Origin: Deinococcus cellulosilyticus NBRC 106333 = KACC 11606
GTDB lineage: Bacteria; Deinococcota; Deinococci; Deinococcales; Deinococcaceae
NCBI RefSeq assembly: GCF_007990775.1
Contig: NZ_BJXB01000014.1
Coordinates: forward strand, 107,391 to 171,390
Reading direction: 5' to 3'
DNA: 64,000 nt
Positions 44,956 through 53,757 of this stretch are shown here, piece by piece; positions within the stretch are counted from its first letter, which is position 1; every line of letters starts with the position of its first letter. The notes below the pieces were generated by a model. That model saw only the letters and a list, made by a program, of their open reading frames with translations. It was not told where the DNA came from and searched no databases. Position numbers and translations under genes: made by a program.

Positions 44956-46050
44956 ATGCCATACTTCTATGTTGTGTTGTTTTTTGTGCTGGGCGCTTTT
45001 GTGGGAGGACACCTGAACCGCCTGATCCACCGGATTCCCAGGGGTGAAGCGCTGGGAGGGCCATCCCACTGCCTGCACGAGTCTTGCAAGCACCCCCTTG
45101 GCCTGTCAGAACAGATTCCGCTGATTTCTTATCTGTCTCAGGGTGGAAAATGCAGGCACTGTGGAAAACGCATCCCTCCCCGGTACTTCTGGGTGGAGCT
45201 CTTCACTGCAGTCAGTTTTGCTGCACTGGCTTACGCTTTTCCCCTGGACCTCCATCCGGTCATGACCCTTTTGAGCTGCCTGATCATGGCCATTCTGGTG
45301 GTGTTCAGTGGGATCGACTTTGAGCACCGCACCATCGAATTCAAACATGTGCTGCTGCTGATTCCGCTGGGCATCCTGACCGTGTGGATGGGAGGGTTGC
45401 TCTATCCTGACCTGAAATTGCCCCCTGTTTCCAATGTGCTTAAAGCCACGGCCATGGCTGCTGGTGGATTTGTGTTGGCCAACAACTATGGAAGCTGGAT
45501 CATGCGCATGTTCCGTGAACCCAGGTATCCCGAGTACCCCATTGGCTTCATGACCGTCAACATCGGGGCACTGGTTGGAGCAGCATTCGGGGTCTGGTGG
45601 GGAGTGGGTGCAGCACTGCTGGCGGTGGCCCTCAACCTGATCTTCAAAAGGGTGGTGCGCATCCCTGACTTCCTGACCCTGATTGGACTGCTGGTGGTCG
45701 TTGTGCTGTCGCTGGAAAACAATTATTTCCGTTATCCAGATGCCATCTTCAATGCGCTGCTCAGTGCGGGCATTGTGGTCCTCTTGCAGGCCCTGTACTG
45801 GTCCACACAGAAACTTGTTGACGATGACCAGTATGACCCCATCGCTGTGGGATTTGGAGACGTCATGCTTGCTGCCCTGATGGGCGCATTCCTTGGGCTT
45901 GCAGGGCTCTGGAAAGGCCTGATTGTCATGGGTGTGCTGGGCATCTTTTTCGGGATTTTCTCCAGGGTGGTGTTCAAGGAAAAACAGATTCCTCTGGCCC
46001 CCTTCATCACCGCCGGAATTCTGGTCACCTATGTGATGCACTGGTACTGA
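44956..46050 (+). CDS. pilD: Prepilin peptidase (type IV leader peptidase)
   Basis: 364 residues, eight or so membrane helices. The first cytoplasmic loop carries Cys residues in two groups (HCLHESC and CRHC), a loosened form of the zinc-binding tetracysteine. The catalytic Asp residues are in SGIDFEHR and the GxGD motif GFGDVML. It cleaves the leader of prepilins and pseudopilins. At 364 residues it is longer than usual, with an extra helical region in the middle. The ATG at 44956 follows TAGAAT by ten bases; an ATG at 44944 lies inside that box. pilC is encoded 2.5 kb on. Confidence 0.9.
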   Translation: MPYFYVVLFFVLGAFVGGHLNRLIHRIPRGEALGGPSHCLHESCKHPLGLSEQIPLISYLSQGGKCRHCGKRIPPRYFWVELFTAVSFAALAYAFPLDLHPVMTLLSCLIMAILVVFSGIDFEHRTIEFKHVLLLIPLGILTVWMGGLLYPDLKLPPVSNVLKATAMAAGGFVLANNYGSWIMRMFREPRYPEYPIGFMTVNIGALVGAAFGVWWGVGAALLAVALNLIFKRVVRIPDFLTLIGLLVVVVLSLENNYFRYPDAIFNALLSAGIVVLLQALYWSTQKLVDDDQYDPIAVGFGDVMLAALMGAFLGLAGLWKGLIVMGVLGIFFGIFSRVVFKEKQIPLAPFITAGILVTYVMHWY

Positions 46051-46052
46051 AG

Positions 46053-46694
46053 ATGCACATCCAGCGCATTGCCGAACACGTACTGGAGGTGCGTTTTGCC
46101 AACCAGCCCTCCGAAGTGGTGACCCGGCAGATCCGTGCCCTCAAAGACCGCCTGGAAGCCCACTCCATTGAGGGTTTCCAGGAGTGTGTGCCTGCCTACC
46201 TGACCCTGACCGTGTTTTTCACAGGGTCTTACCACCAGATGCTGGACAGGGTCATGGCTCTGGGAAGAGATCTGGATGTGTCTGCTCTCCCTTCAGCCAG
46301 AACCATTGAGATTCCTGTCTGTTACGCACCTGAATATGGGTTTGATCTGGTGGAGGTCAGCAGGCACACAGGCCTCACCCCCTCTGAAGTCATCGGGCTC
46401 CACAGCTCAGGTCTGTACACCGTGCAGATGCTGGGGTTCATGCCGGGTTTCCCTTACCTGACTGGCCTGGACCCCCGCCTGCAGGTGCCCCGCAGGTCCA
46501 GCCCCCGTCTGAAAGTTCCTGCAGGCAGCGTTGGGCTGGCCGGAAACCAGACCGGAGTTTACCCACTGGACCTCCCTGGAGGCTGGCAGATCATTGGACG
46601 GACTGCTGTGAAGCTCTTTGACCTGCAAAGGGACCCTCCTGTACTGCTTTCCGCTGGAGACCACATCCAGTTCATTCCGGTGGACCAGCTCTGA
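46053..46694 (+). CDS. pxpB: 5-oxoprolinase subunit PxpB (KipI family)
   Basis: 213 residues. N-terminal region of the KipI/PxpB fold (EVRFANQPSEVVTRQIRAL) and C-terminal cyclophilin-like domain with GFMPGFPYLTGLDPRLQVPR, VPAGSVGLAGNQTGVYP and PGGWQIIGRT, all diagnostic. PxpB normally works with PxpC and PxpA to open 5-oxoproline to glutamate. Here neither partner is adjacent; the gene begins two bases after pilD and precedes a TPR-GGDEF gene. It may act with partners elsewhere or have been co-opted as a kinase inhibitor, as KipI is in Bacillus. Confidence 0.92.
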   Translation: MHIQRIAEHVLEVRFANQPSEVVTRQIRALKDRLEAHSIEGFQECVPAYLTLTVFFTGSYHQMLDRVMALGRDLDVSALPSARTIEIPVCYAPEYGFDLVEVSRHTGLTPSEVIGLHSSGLYTVQMLGFMPGFPYLTGLDPRLQVPRRSSPRLKVPAGSVGLAGNQTGVYPLDLPGGWQIIGRTAVKLFDLQRDPPVLLSAGDHIQFIPVDQL

Positions 46695-46741
46695 AATTTT
46701 CTCTTCAGAATTCTGCAAAGTTCAGCGTGGCACAATGAGGC

Positions 46742-48493
46742 ATGAGCGAGCCTCTCCCTGAGCTGTACATGCGGCTGCAGACCGTGGTGGTGCCAGAAGA
46801 CTGGATTGCATGCGCCCTGGAAATCACCTCCCAGGAACTCCAGCTTGGACAGTCCAACCCGCGAGCCATCCAGCTTGCCCGGGACGTGATCACGGAAATT
46901 CGGGACAATGGACGCCCTGAAGACCTTCCAGAGGCCATCAACAACCTTGCCACCCTGCTGTTTCAGAGCAACCAGATGTACGAGGCGCTGGAGACCCTGG
47001 ATGCACACCAGCAGGAACTCTCCCAGGCTTCCGTTGCCGAGCAGCGCAGGACCCTGAACCTGAAGGGAGGCATCCATCAAATGCTGGGGGACCTCACGGC
47101 TGCTTACGCCTTTTATGAGGCGGCCCTGCAAATGACGCGCCGTTCCCAGGATGGAGTGTTCCGGGGAAAACTCCTGAACAACATGTCCCTGCTGCTGCAA
47201 CAGCAACACCGCTACCCACAGGCGCTGGAACTGTTGCAGGAAGCGGAGAAGTTGCACCAGGAACAGCAGAACAGCACAGAACTGTGTCGTGTGTGGATCA
47301 ATCAGGCCGAGTTGCTTTTCAGTGAGGCCCAGCTCAAATCGGGCCCAGAAACAGCGCAGACATTGCAGCAAGCCACAGATAAACTGGAACAGACGCAATT
47401 TCTCTTGAAAGTTCACCCCAACCCTTTGCTGCAATGCCTTGTGCATGATCTGCTGGCCCGGGTGCTGCTGAAACAGGGCCTGCTGGATGAAGCGCAGCAC
47501 CATGCACTGCAGGCCATTCAGGACACTGTAGACCTGCAAAGTGAGGACACGCTTTTCCACAGCGAACTCACCCTGGGAGAGATTGAACTGGCCCGCAATT
47601 GCCCTCTGAAAGCCCTGGCGCATTTCCAGACTGCACGACAGGGCTTTGAAGGACTGGGCTTCAAGGAAAATGTGCTGGAGGTCCTTGAATGGACGGTCAG
47701 GACCCTCAGGCAACTTGAGCGTTACCAGGAGGCCCTGGAGCACATGGAGGAAATGTTCCTGCTGGACCGGGAGATCCGCAGTGAAGAGGCGAACCGACAG
47801 CTTGAAGTCATGGCCTACCAGCGCAAAATGGAGCGCATGCAGCACGAAGCAGAACTGGAACGCATCCGCAGCGCCGAACTGGAGCAACTGGTGATGGAAC
47901 GCATGGAAGAAGTGCAGGCTCTGCTTGAAAAGAAACGACACCTCGAAGAGGCAAATCTGCGCATGCGTGAACTCTCAGAGAAAGACGGCCTCACCGGCGT
48001 ATACAACCGCCGCTACCTGAACGAGAACTGTGAAAAGGTCTTTGCCTCCATGCGCCAGCAGGATCAGGAATTCAGTGTGCTGATCATGGACATTGACAAC
48101 TTCAAGAGCATCAATGACCGCTTCTCCCACCAGATTGGAGATGTGGTATTGAAGACCCTGGCAAGCCTGCTGCAGCAGGCCCTGCGCACCAGTGACACCA
48201 TCGCCCGTTACGGAGGAGAGGAGTTTGTGGTGGTGATGCCCCACACAGGCATCCACAATGCCAAGATGGTCGCTGAACGCATCCGCACCACGGTTGCCAA
48301 CCATCCCTGGTCACAGGTTTACGAGGACCTGAAAGTCACCCTGTCCCTTGGGGTGGCGAACAACCTCAATGTGGACAGTGCAGAGCACATGATTCACGTT
48401 GCAGATGAAGCCCTCTACCATTCCAAACGCACAGGCAAGAATCGGGTGACGGTGAGTCCGCTGTCGGAAGCAGACTGGGAGCCCCAACAATAA
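46742..48493 (+). CDS. TPR-GGDEF diguanylate cyclase
   Basis: 583-residue soluble protein. The first about 370 residues are helical TPR-like repeats (e.g. EALETLDAHQQEL, YPQALELLQEAEKL, YQEALEHMEEM), followed by a coiled coil (about 355-410) and a GGDEF domain with RYGGEEF near 490. RTSD sits five residues before GGEEF, so the RxxD feedback site is intact. It should make cyclic-di-GMP in response to a protein partner bound by the TPRs. It lies between pilD/pxpB and the convergent pilC gene, which hints at control of pili. Confidence 0.92.
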   Translation: MSEPLPELYMRLQTVVVPEDWIACALEITSQELQLGQSNPRAIQLARDVITEIRDNGRPEDLPEAINNLATLLFQSNQMYEALETLDAHQQELSQASVAEQRRTLNLKGGIHQMLGDLTAAYAFYEAALQMTRRSQDGVFRGKLLNNMSLLLQQQHRYPQALELLQEAEKLHQEQQNSTELCRVWINQAELLFSEAQLKSGPETAQTLQQATDKLEQTQFLLKVHPNPLLQCLVHDLLARVLLKQGLLDEAQHHALQAIQDTVDLQSEDTLFHSELTLGEIELARNCPLKALAHFQTARQGFEGLGFKENVLEVLEWTVRTLRQLERYQEALEHMEEMFLLDREIRSEEANRQLEVMAYQRKMERMQHEAELERIRSAELEQLVMERMEEVQALLEKKRHLEEANLRMRELSEKDGLTGVYNRRYLNENCEKVFASMRQQDQEFSVLIMDIDNFKSINDRFSHQIGDVVLKTLASLLQQALRTSDTIARYGGEEFVVVMPHTGIHNAKMVAERIRTTVANHPWSQVYEDLKVTLSLGVANNLNVDSAEHMIHVADEALYHSKRTGKNRVTVSPLSEADWEPQQ

Positions 48494-48495
48494 AA

Positions 48496-48524
48496 AGAAC
48501 AGACCACTTTGAGTGGTCTGTTCT
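48496..48524 (-). terminator. Terminator for pilC, 13-base stem
   Basis: AGAACAGACCACT / AGTGGTCTGTTCT around TTG. On the minus strand it is followed by a T run (TTTTTA), so it stops pilC; on the plus strand the tail is weak. Confidence 0.85.
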
Positions 48525-48538
48525 GGAACATGGCAAAA

Positions 48539-49762
48539 TCATGCGTTGTTGCTGAGGGCGTTGATGATCTGGAACATGGGGAGGAACATCCCGGCCACAA
48601 TGCAGCCCACAATGCCACCCAGCACCACGATCATGATGGGTTCAATGGCGGCTGTCAGGGAGTTGATGGCCTCTTCCACTTCGCGGTCATAGTAATCCGC
48701 AATTTTGTTGAGCATCTGGTCGAGCGCCCCCGATTCTTCACCGATGTTGATCATGGAGATCACCATGGGTGGGAACACAGGAGAGGTGGCAAGTGCGTTT
48801 GACATGGGGTCCCCGGACATCACACTCAACTGGGCGTTCGAGATGGCAGACTCCACAACCACGTTGTTGGCCGTTCCCTTGGTGATGTCCAGAGATTCAA
48901 TGATGTTCACACCACTGGACATCAAAAGACCGAAAGTGCGGCTGAAGGTTGCAATGGTGGAACGCTGAATCAGCGCCCCGAACACGGGCACTTTCAACTT
49001 TAAAGTATCGATGACCACACGGCCCTGTTTGGTCTGGTAATAGGCCCGCAGACCCACAGTGATGGCTGCAATGATCAGGACCAGCAGCCAGAGCTGGTGT
49101 TGCAGAAAGTTGGAAATGGCCACCAGGGCCAGCGTCAGGGGTGGCTGCTCGGCCCCCAGTTCATCCAGAATTCCGGCGAATTGCGGCACGATGGTGGTCA
49201 GCAGGAAGTAGGTGATCCCGATGGCGAACACCAGCACGATGGCCGGGTAGGTGAGGGCATTTTTGATTTTGCCGCGCAACTCCAGTTCTTTTTCATAAAA
49301 GCCGCTCACCCGGTCCAGCACCACTTCCAGGTTTCCTGAAACCTCACCGGAACGCACCAGGTTCAGAAAAAGGCGGTTGAACACTTTCGGGTACTTGGTC
49401 AGGGCCTCAGAGAAGGAGAGCCCCCCTTCCACATCCCCACGGACCTTGCGGATGGTTTCCTGCATGCCCTTGTGGGTGGTTTGTTTCTGCAAGATCACCA
49501 GAGACTGAATCAGGGGCACACCGGCCTGGATCATGGTGGCAATCTGGCGGGCGAAAATGGCCACTTCCTTGAGCCCGGGGGGACGGTCCATTCCGGGGAT
49601 TTTGATGTCCGCATTGAGACCCGTCGCCGGAGCCTTGATGTCGACGATGAAAAACCCACGCTGCCGCAAGGCATTGCGAACCTGATCGATGGATTCCGCT
49701 TCGATGGTGGAGGTGATCACCTGACCATTGTTCGAGCGTACCTTATACTGGAAAGTCGGCAT
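48539..49762 (-). CDS. pilC: Type IV pilus inner-membrane platform protein PilC (T2SSF family)
   Basis: 407 residues. Two repeated GspF/PilC units (about 70-195 and 270-395), each with helices and the E/G-rich loop (FLNLVRSGEVSGNLEVVLDR, ISMINIGEESGALDQMLNK). N-terminal cytoplasmic part FQYKVRSNNGQVITSTIEAE is typical. It recruits the assembly ATPase and moves pilins into the fibre. Divergent from tsaC with only eight bases between the two starts, so their promoters overlap. The pilB and pilT genes are elsewhere. Confidence 0.95.
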   Translation of the reverse strand: MPTFQYKVRSNNGQVITSTIEAESIDQVRNALRQRGFFIVDIKAPATGLNADIKIPGMDRPPGLKEVAIFARQIATMIQAGVPLIQSLVILQKQTTHKGMQETIRKVRGDVEGGLSFSEALTKYPKVFNRLFLNLVRSGEVSGNLEVVLDRVSGFYEKELELRGKIKNALTYPAIVLVFAIGITYFLLTTIVPQFAGILDELGAEQPPLTLALVAISNFLQHQLWLLVLIIAAITVGLRAYYQTKQGRVVIDTLKLKVPVFGALIQRSTIATFSRTFGLLMSSGVNIIESLDITKGTANNVVVESAISNAQLSVMSGDPMSNALATSPVFPPMVISMINIGEESGALDQMLNKIADYYDREVEEAINSLTAAIEPIMIVVLGGIVGCIVAGMFLPMFQIINALSNNA

Positions 49763-49770
49763 ATCTCAGT

Positions 49771-50370
49771 ATGGATCAGGGCACAGTGAATCATCAAGCT
49801 TTTGTAACCGTCCAGGGTGGCGGTCTGGTGGCCATCCCCACGGAAACCGTGTGGGGGCTGGCTTGCGACCCTTTCAATGCTGCAGCGGTGCAGCGCTTCT
49901 ATCAGGTGAAGGGCAGAGACCCTTCCAAGCCCTCACAGGTGCTGTGTGCCTCAAGGGAGCATGCACTCAAGCTGTGTGCTTTGCAGGGAAACGATCAGCA
50001 GCAGTTTAGACAGCTCTGTGAGAGGTTTTTTCCGGGCTCCCTCACGGTGGTGGTGCCTGCAGTCTCCACGCTTCCAGAGTGGGTCGCTCCTGCAGGAAAA
50101 GTCGGGGTGCGGGTGCCGGACCATGGGGTCACCCTGGCCTTTCTGGAGCAGTGCGGAGGATACCTGCTGGCCAGTTCACTGAACCGCAGTCAGGAGCCTC
50201 CTGCCCTCAGTTACCAGAGGGCCCTGGAACTGCACGAGCTCTACGATGTGATTGTTCCCGGTGAGATCAGCAAAGGGCAATCCAGCACCGTTTATGATTT
50301 TGTGGCACGCCGCATTTTGCGGGAAGGCCCCATTGCTTTGCAGGAGATCGAGGAGGTCCGTGATGCTTGA
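49771..50370 (+). CDS. tsaC: L-threonylcarbamoyladenylate synthase (Sua5/YrdC/TsaC)
   Basis: 199 residues of the YrdC fold: VAIPTETVWGLACDPFN near 21-37, the KxR motif QVKGRDPSKP near 45-54, FFPGSLTVVVPA and SSLNRSQEPPA. It makes threonylcarbamoyl-AMP for the t6A37 modification of ANN-reading tRNAs. It lacks the extra Sua5 domain, so it is the short TsaC type. The gene overlaps scpB by eight bases. TATACT about 21 bases upstream may be its -10 box, lying within the start of pilC. Confidence 0.92.
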   Translation: MDQGTVNHQAFVTVQGGGLVAIPTETVWGLACDPFNAAAVQRFYQVKGRDPSKPSQVLCASREHALKLCALQGNDQQQFRQLCERFFPGSLTVVVPAVSTLPEWVAPAGKVGVRVPDHGVTLAFLEQCGGYLLASSLNRSQEPPALSYQRALELHELYDVIVPGEISKGQSSTVYDFVARRILREGPIALQEIEEVRDA

Positions 50371-50875
50371 TGTGATTGGTGCAGCCCTGCTCGCTGCAGG
50401 ACGCCCGGTGGGCCCCCAGGAACTCTCCAGATTGCTGGGGGTGCCCGAGGAGGCCGTGCACCGCAGCATGCAGGAGCTCAGTGGACCCCTGCGCCAGGTG
50501 GGCCTTGCTGTGGAAGCTGTCGCTGGAGGGTACCGCCTGATTGTGGCTCCAGAACTCGTTCCTGCCTTGGAGCCCCTGATGGCCCCTCCACCTCTTCCTG
50601 CCCTCTCTCAGGCCGCCCTGGAAGTGCTTGCGATTGTGGCGTACAAACAGCCCATCACCCGCGCAGACATCGAACTGATGCGGGGCAGCAGTGCCAGCAG
50701 CCTGATCACCCTGCAGGAGCGTGAACTCATCAAGGTGGTGGGCCGCAAGGATGTGATCGGCAAGCCCCTTCTGTACGGCACCACCGAGAAATTCCTGCTG
50801 GAATTCGGCCTCAAGGACCTCTCCGAGTTGCCTGCGCTGGAACTCGAGGGCCTCACAGAATTCCTGCGCGGATGA
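50363..50875 (+). CDS. scpB: Segregation and condensation protein B
   Basis: 170 residues with two winged-helix units: VIGAALLAAGRPVGPQELSRLL, and LPALSQAALEVLAIVAYKQPITRADIELMRGSSAS, the ScpB signature. It bridges ScpA to the SMC condensin for chromosome packing. AGGAGG lies seven bases before the ATG, within the tsaC end. scpA is not adjacent. The longer upstream frame runs entirely within tsaC and is rejected. Confidence 0.93.
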   Translation: MLDVIGAALLAAGRPVGPQELSRLLGVPEEAVHRSMQELSGPLRQVGLAVEAVAGGYRLIVAPELVPALEPLMAPPPLPALSQAALEVLAIVAYKQPITRADIELMRGSSASSLITLQERELIKVVGRKDVIGKPLLYGTTEKFLLEFGLKDLSELPALELEGLTEFLRG

Positions 50876-50878
50876 GGT

Positions 50879-51547
50879 TCAGGTGGCAGGTTCTGGATCA
50901 GGGGCCATCTGCACCTCAACAGGCAGCACAGGCATCTGGTGAATCTCCCAGAATTTATCGGCAATGCGGTCTGGAGAGAAGGGGGTGGTGGGACTCACAT
51001 GCCCCATCACCGTGATGGTGCTGACCTGAATGTTGTAAGGCCTCAGCTCCTCTGCCAGCAGAAAAGCCAGCCCTCTCAGGCCTGCTTTGCCCATGGACAG
51101 GGACCCAAGACCCACCTGAGGCCGCAGGGCGAGGCCGCCTCCAGTCAGCAGTACGGTCCCACCCCCTAGAGTGCGCATGCCCTCGAGCACAGCACGCACG
51201 GCCACAAATGCACCCAGCACATTGATCCTGTAATCCTCCAGAAAAGCCTCATCTGAAAGGGTCACCAGTTCCCCCGGATGGTGAGACGCCGCGTTGTACA
51301 CCAGCGTGTCCACCGGTCCGAGTTCCTGCTGGATCTGCTTCAGGGTTTCCTTCAGGGACTGGGGATCTCCTGCATCGGCAGAATAGCCTCTGGCCTGGTA
51401 CCCCGAGCCCTGAATGCGCTGGCTGTACTGCTCCAGCTTTTCGGCATGTCTGGCCACCATCGCCACCTGATACCCGGCCCGGGCAAATTTGGTGGCCACC
51501 GCCTGCCCGATGCCGTCTCCGACACCAATGATCACTGCAAGTTTCAT
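50879..51547 (-). CDS. SDR-family oxidoreductase lacking the catalytic Tyr
   Basis: 222 residues, Rossmann fold. The nucleotide motif GVGDGIG lies at about 8-14, VYNAAS (the NNAG equivalent) near 85, but the YxxxK site reads GSLSMGKAGLR, with Leu where the Tyr should be. The Lys is kept. Either another residue acts as the base or the protein binds cofactor without classical dehydrogenase chemistry. The ATG at 51547 is preceded at six bases by TACGTT (leaderless pattern); the N-terminal extension to 51733 runs through heptad repeat E8 and is rejected. Convergent with scpB. Confidence 0.85.
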   Translation of the reverse strand: MKLAVIIGVGDGIGQAVATKFARAGYQVAMVARHAEKLEQYSQRIQGSGYQARGYSADAGDPQSLKETLKQIQQELGPVDTLVYNAASHHPGELVTLSDEAFLEDYRINVLGAFVAVRAVLEGMRTLGGGTVLLTGGGLALRPQVGLGSLSMGKAGLRGLAFLLAEELRPYNIQVSTITVMGHVSPTTPFSPDRIADKFWEIHQMPVLPVEVQMAPDPEPAT

Positions 51548-51625
51548 GGTTTCAACGTAGCGTTTCACCTGCGCTGGGATTGCATGAAGGGACACAGGAC
51601 AAAGAAAGGCAAGGAATGCTAAAGG

Positions 51626-51801
51626 GCCGAGGGCCGAGAGCAACCCATGCTTTAGCCACAGCCTTTTGCTTTGTGAGGGCTGTGATCTGACTGATCCCCA
51701 ATCCATGCTTGAATTCGCTGGTTGAGAAGTCACGAAGTCACTGCTGCTGTCGGCTTGCTTCAGTGTGGCTTGCAGCCTGCTTTTCGCCCTCGGCCCTCGG
51801 C
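51626..51801. repeat. Heptad inverted-array repeat (E8)
   Basis: Left arm: GCCGAGG, GCCGAGA, GCAACCC from 51626. Right arm on the minus strand from 51801: GCCGAGG twice, then GCGAAAA. It fills most of the divergent gap between the SDR gene and gatA and its right arm ends 45 bases before the gatA -10 box. Confidence 0.8.
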
Positions 51802-51846
51802 AACAACCCTTCTGTACGTGCCCGAAACCCCCATAAACGCGGGTGA

Positions 51847-51852
51847 TATAGT
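51847..51852 (+). promoter_or_regulatory. -10 box TATAGT of gatA
   Basis: TATAGT ends eight bases before the gatA ATG; the leader is at most one or two bases. No clear -35 hexamer. Confidence 0.6.
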
Positions 51853-51860
51853 GTTCAGGT

Positions 51861-53312
51861 ATGCGAACGGCTGCTGAAATTGCCCAGAAAATTCGTGCTG
51901 GAGAGCTGAGTGCTGTTGAGGTGGCTCAGAGCACCCTGCAAACCATCCGGGAAAAAGACCCAGAAATTCAGGCTTTTTTGAGCCTCACAGAAGACATTGC
52001 CCTTGAGAAAGCTGCCCAGATTGATGAAGCAGTGCGTCTGGGCAGTCCTGTTGGACCGCTGGCCGGGGTGCCGGTGGCCATCAAGGACAACATGAATTTG
52101 AAAGGCACCATCACCACCTGTGCCTCCCGAATCCTTGAAAATTACCGGAGCCCGTACACCGCCACGGTGGTGGACCGCCTGCTGTCGGCAGGAGCCATCC
52201 CTGTGGGCAAGGTGAACATGGATGAATTCGCCATGGGGTCCAGCACCGAGAACAGCGCCCTGAAGCGTACCGTGAACCCCTGGGACCCTGAGCGTGTGCC
52301 GGGTGGGTCTTCTGGCGGCAGTGCTGCTGCGGTGTCTGCCGGTTTCACCCCCATCTCCCTGGGAAGCGACACTGGCGGCAGCGTGCGTCTGCCGGCGGCT
52401 TTCACGGGAACCCTGGCCCTCAAGCCCACCTATGGCCGCATGAGCCGTTATGGTCTGGTGGCTTTTGCCAGTTCCCTCGACCAGATTGGACCTTTTGCCC
52501 TTTCCACCCGCGATCTCGCCCTGGTCATGGATGCCACCAGTGGCAGAGACCCCCTGGATTCCACCAGCCTGGATGTGAAACCTGACTTTGTTTCTGCCCT
52601 CGGTCAGGACATCAAAGGCATGCGCTTTGCGTACATCAAAGAAAGCCTTGGGGCAGGAAACACCCCTGGTGTGCAGGCTGCACTGGACCGCACCCGCGAA
52701 GTGCTGGAAAGCCTGGGGGCCACCTTCAGCGAAGTCTCCCTGCCAACGCTGGAATACGGCATCGCCGCCTACTACCTGATCTGCACCAGTGAGGCCTCCT
52801 CCAACCTGGCCCGCTACGACGGCATGGTGTACTCTGGCCGCGTTGCTGCAGATGAATTCAACACCAGCATGAGCCGCACCCGGGGTGAATTCTTCGGGCA
52901 TGAAGTCAAACGCCGCATCCTGATGGGCACCTACGCCCTTTCCAGCGGGTATTACGACGCCTACTACTCCAAGGCCATGAAGGTCCGCAAGCTCATTGCC
53001 CAGGACTTCCACCGGGCCTTCCAGGAGTTCGATGTGCTGGTCACACCCACCAGTCCCTTCCCGGCCTTCAAGTTTGGCGAGAAATCTGCAGATCCAGTCG
53101 CCATGTACCAGAGCGACGTGGACACCGTCAGCATCAACCTCGCAGGGGTTCCGGCCATCAGTGTCCCCGCCGGGTATGAAACTGTGGATGGCAGGGAACT
53201 CCCCATCGGCATCCAGTTCATTGCTCCGGCCCTCAAAGATGAGCGCCTGATCTCGGTCAGTGACGCTTTTGAGAGAGCCACTGCAGGGGCGTATCTGAAG
53301 GTTGCGCCTTAA
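51861..53312 (+). CDS. gatA: Asp/Glu-tRNA amidotransferase subunit A
   Basis: 483 residues, amidase-signature family. The Ser-cisSer-Lys triad is visible: Lys in PVAIKDNMNLKG near 75, the cis-Ser in GGSSGGSAAAVSAG, and the nucleophile in GSDTGGSVRLPAAF near 175. It releases ammonia from glutamine for the GatCAB transamidation of Glu-tRNA(Gln) or Asp-tRNA(Asn). gatB and gatC are not adjacent, as is usual in Deinococcus-Thermus. The C-terminal NLAGVPAISVPAGYE segment matches GatA closely. Confidence 0.97.
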   Translation: MRTAAEIAQKIRAGELSAVEVAQSTLQTIREKDPEIQAFLSLTEDIALEKAAQIDEAVRLGSPVGPLAGVPVAIKDNMNLKGTITTCASRILENYRSPYTATVVDRLLSAGAIPVGKVNMDEFAMGSSTENSALKRTVNPWDPERVPGGSSGGSAAAVSAGFTPISLGSDTGGSVRLPAAFTGTLALKPTYGRMSRYGLVAFASSLDQIGPFALSTRDLALVMDATSGRDPLDSTSLDVKPDFVSALGQDIKGMRFAYIKESLGAGNTPGVQAALDRTREVLESLGATFSEVSLPTLEYGIAAYYLICTSEASSNLARYDGMVYSGRVAADEFNTSMSRTRGEFFGHEVKRRILMGTYALSSGYYDAYYSKAMKVRKLIAQDFHRAFQEFDVLVTPTSPFPAFKFGEKSADPVAMYQSDVDTVSINLAGVPAISVPAGYETVDGRELPIGIQFIAPALKDERLISVSDAFERATAGAYLKVAP

Positions 53313-53361
53313 TCCCCCAGCGTTCTGCAGAGGTTCCCCCTGTGCTCATTTCATTTGCACT

Positions 53362-53423
53362 GTCCCCCTTCTAGGGGGACAGCTTTGAGTGAGACAAGAA
53401 ACAGGGGGACAGGCAGGGGGATC
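53362..53423. repeat. G/C-rich hairpin repeat, partial copy
   Basis: GTCCCCCTTCTAGGGGGAC (53362-53380) followed by GAGTGAGACAAGAAACAGGGGGAC and GGGGGATC. It is the same kind of unit as at 1031-1087 and in inverse at 62425-62500. The last bases, GATC, provide part of the stop codon of the minus-strand gene that follows. Confidence 0.7.
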
Positions 53424-53655
53424 AGGGTTCAAGGTTGATGGCATGGATGCTGGACAGCCGGACCGCCACATAGGGGCTGGGCTGGGGTCTGCCGTTGATG
53501 GTGGCGTTTTCCAGGATCACCACGTCGTAGGTGGAGAGTTCGAAGCTGCCGAGCTGGGCTTTCAGGCTGGACTGTACCGCTTCGGGGAGTTCGTCAAATT
53601 GCACACGGTTACCTTCGAACAACTGCGCATCAGCAACAAATCTCACTTGATCCAT
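53422..53655 (-). CDS. Conserved hypothetical protein (77 aa)
   Basis: Short soluble protein MDQVRFVADAQLFEGNRVQF..., with an alternation of beta-like and acidic segments and no known motif. TAAGCT seven bases before the ATG fits a leaderless start. Its TGA stop is formed where the G/C-rich repeat ends (GATCA), so the last residue or two may have been set by the repeat. It is divergent from the UbiA gene. Function unknown. Confidence 0.6.
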   Translation of the reverse strand: MDQVRFVADAQLFEGNRVQFDELPEAVQSSLKAQLGSFELSTYDVVILENATINGRPQPSPYVAVRLSSIHAINLEP

Positions 53656-53757
53656 GGGTTTCAGCTTAGCATTTTGCTGCCCACTAAAGCACTCAGCCTG
53701 CCTTCAGGTGTGTGGCGTAATTTCTGGTATTTTGGACTGCAGGTGGAGTGATCTCGA

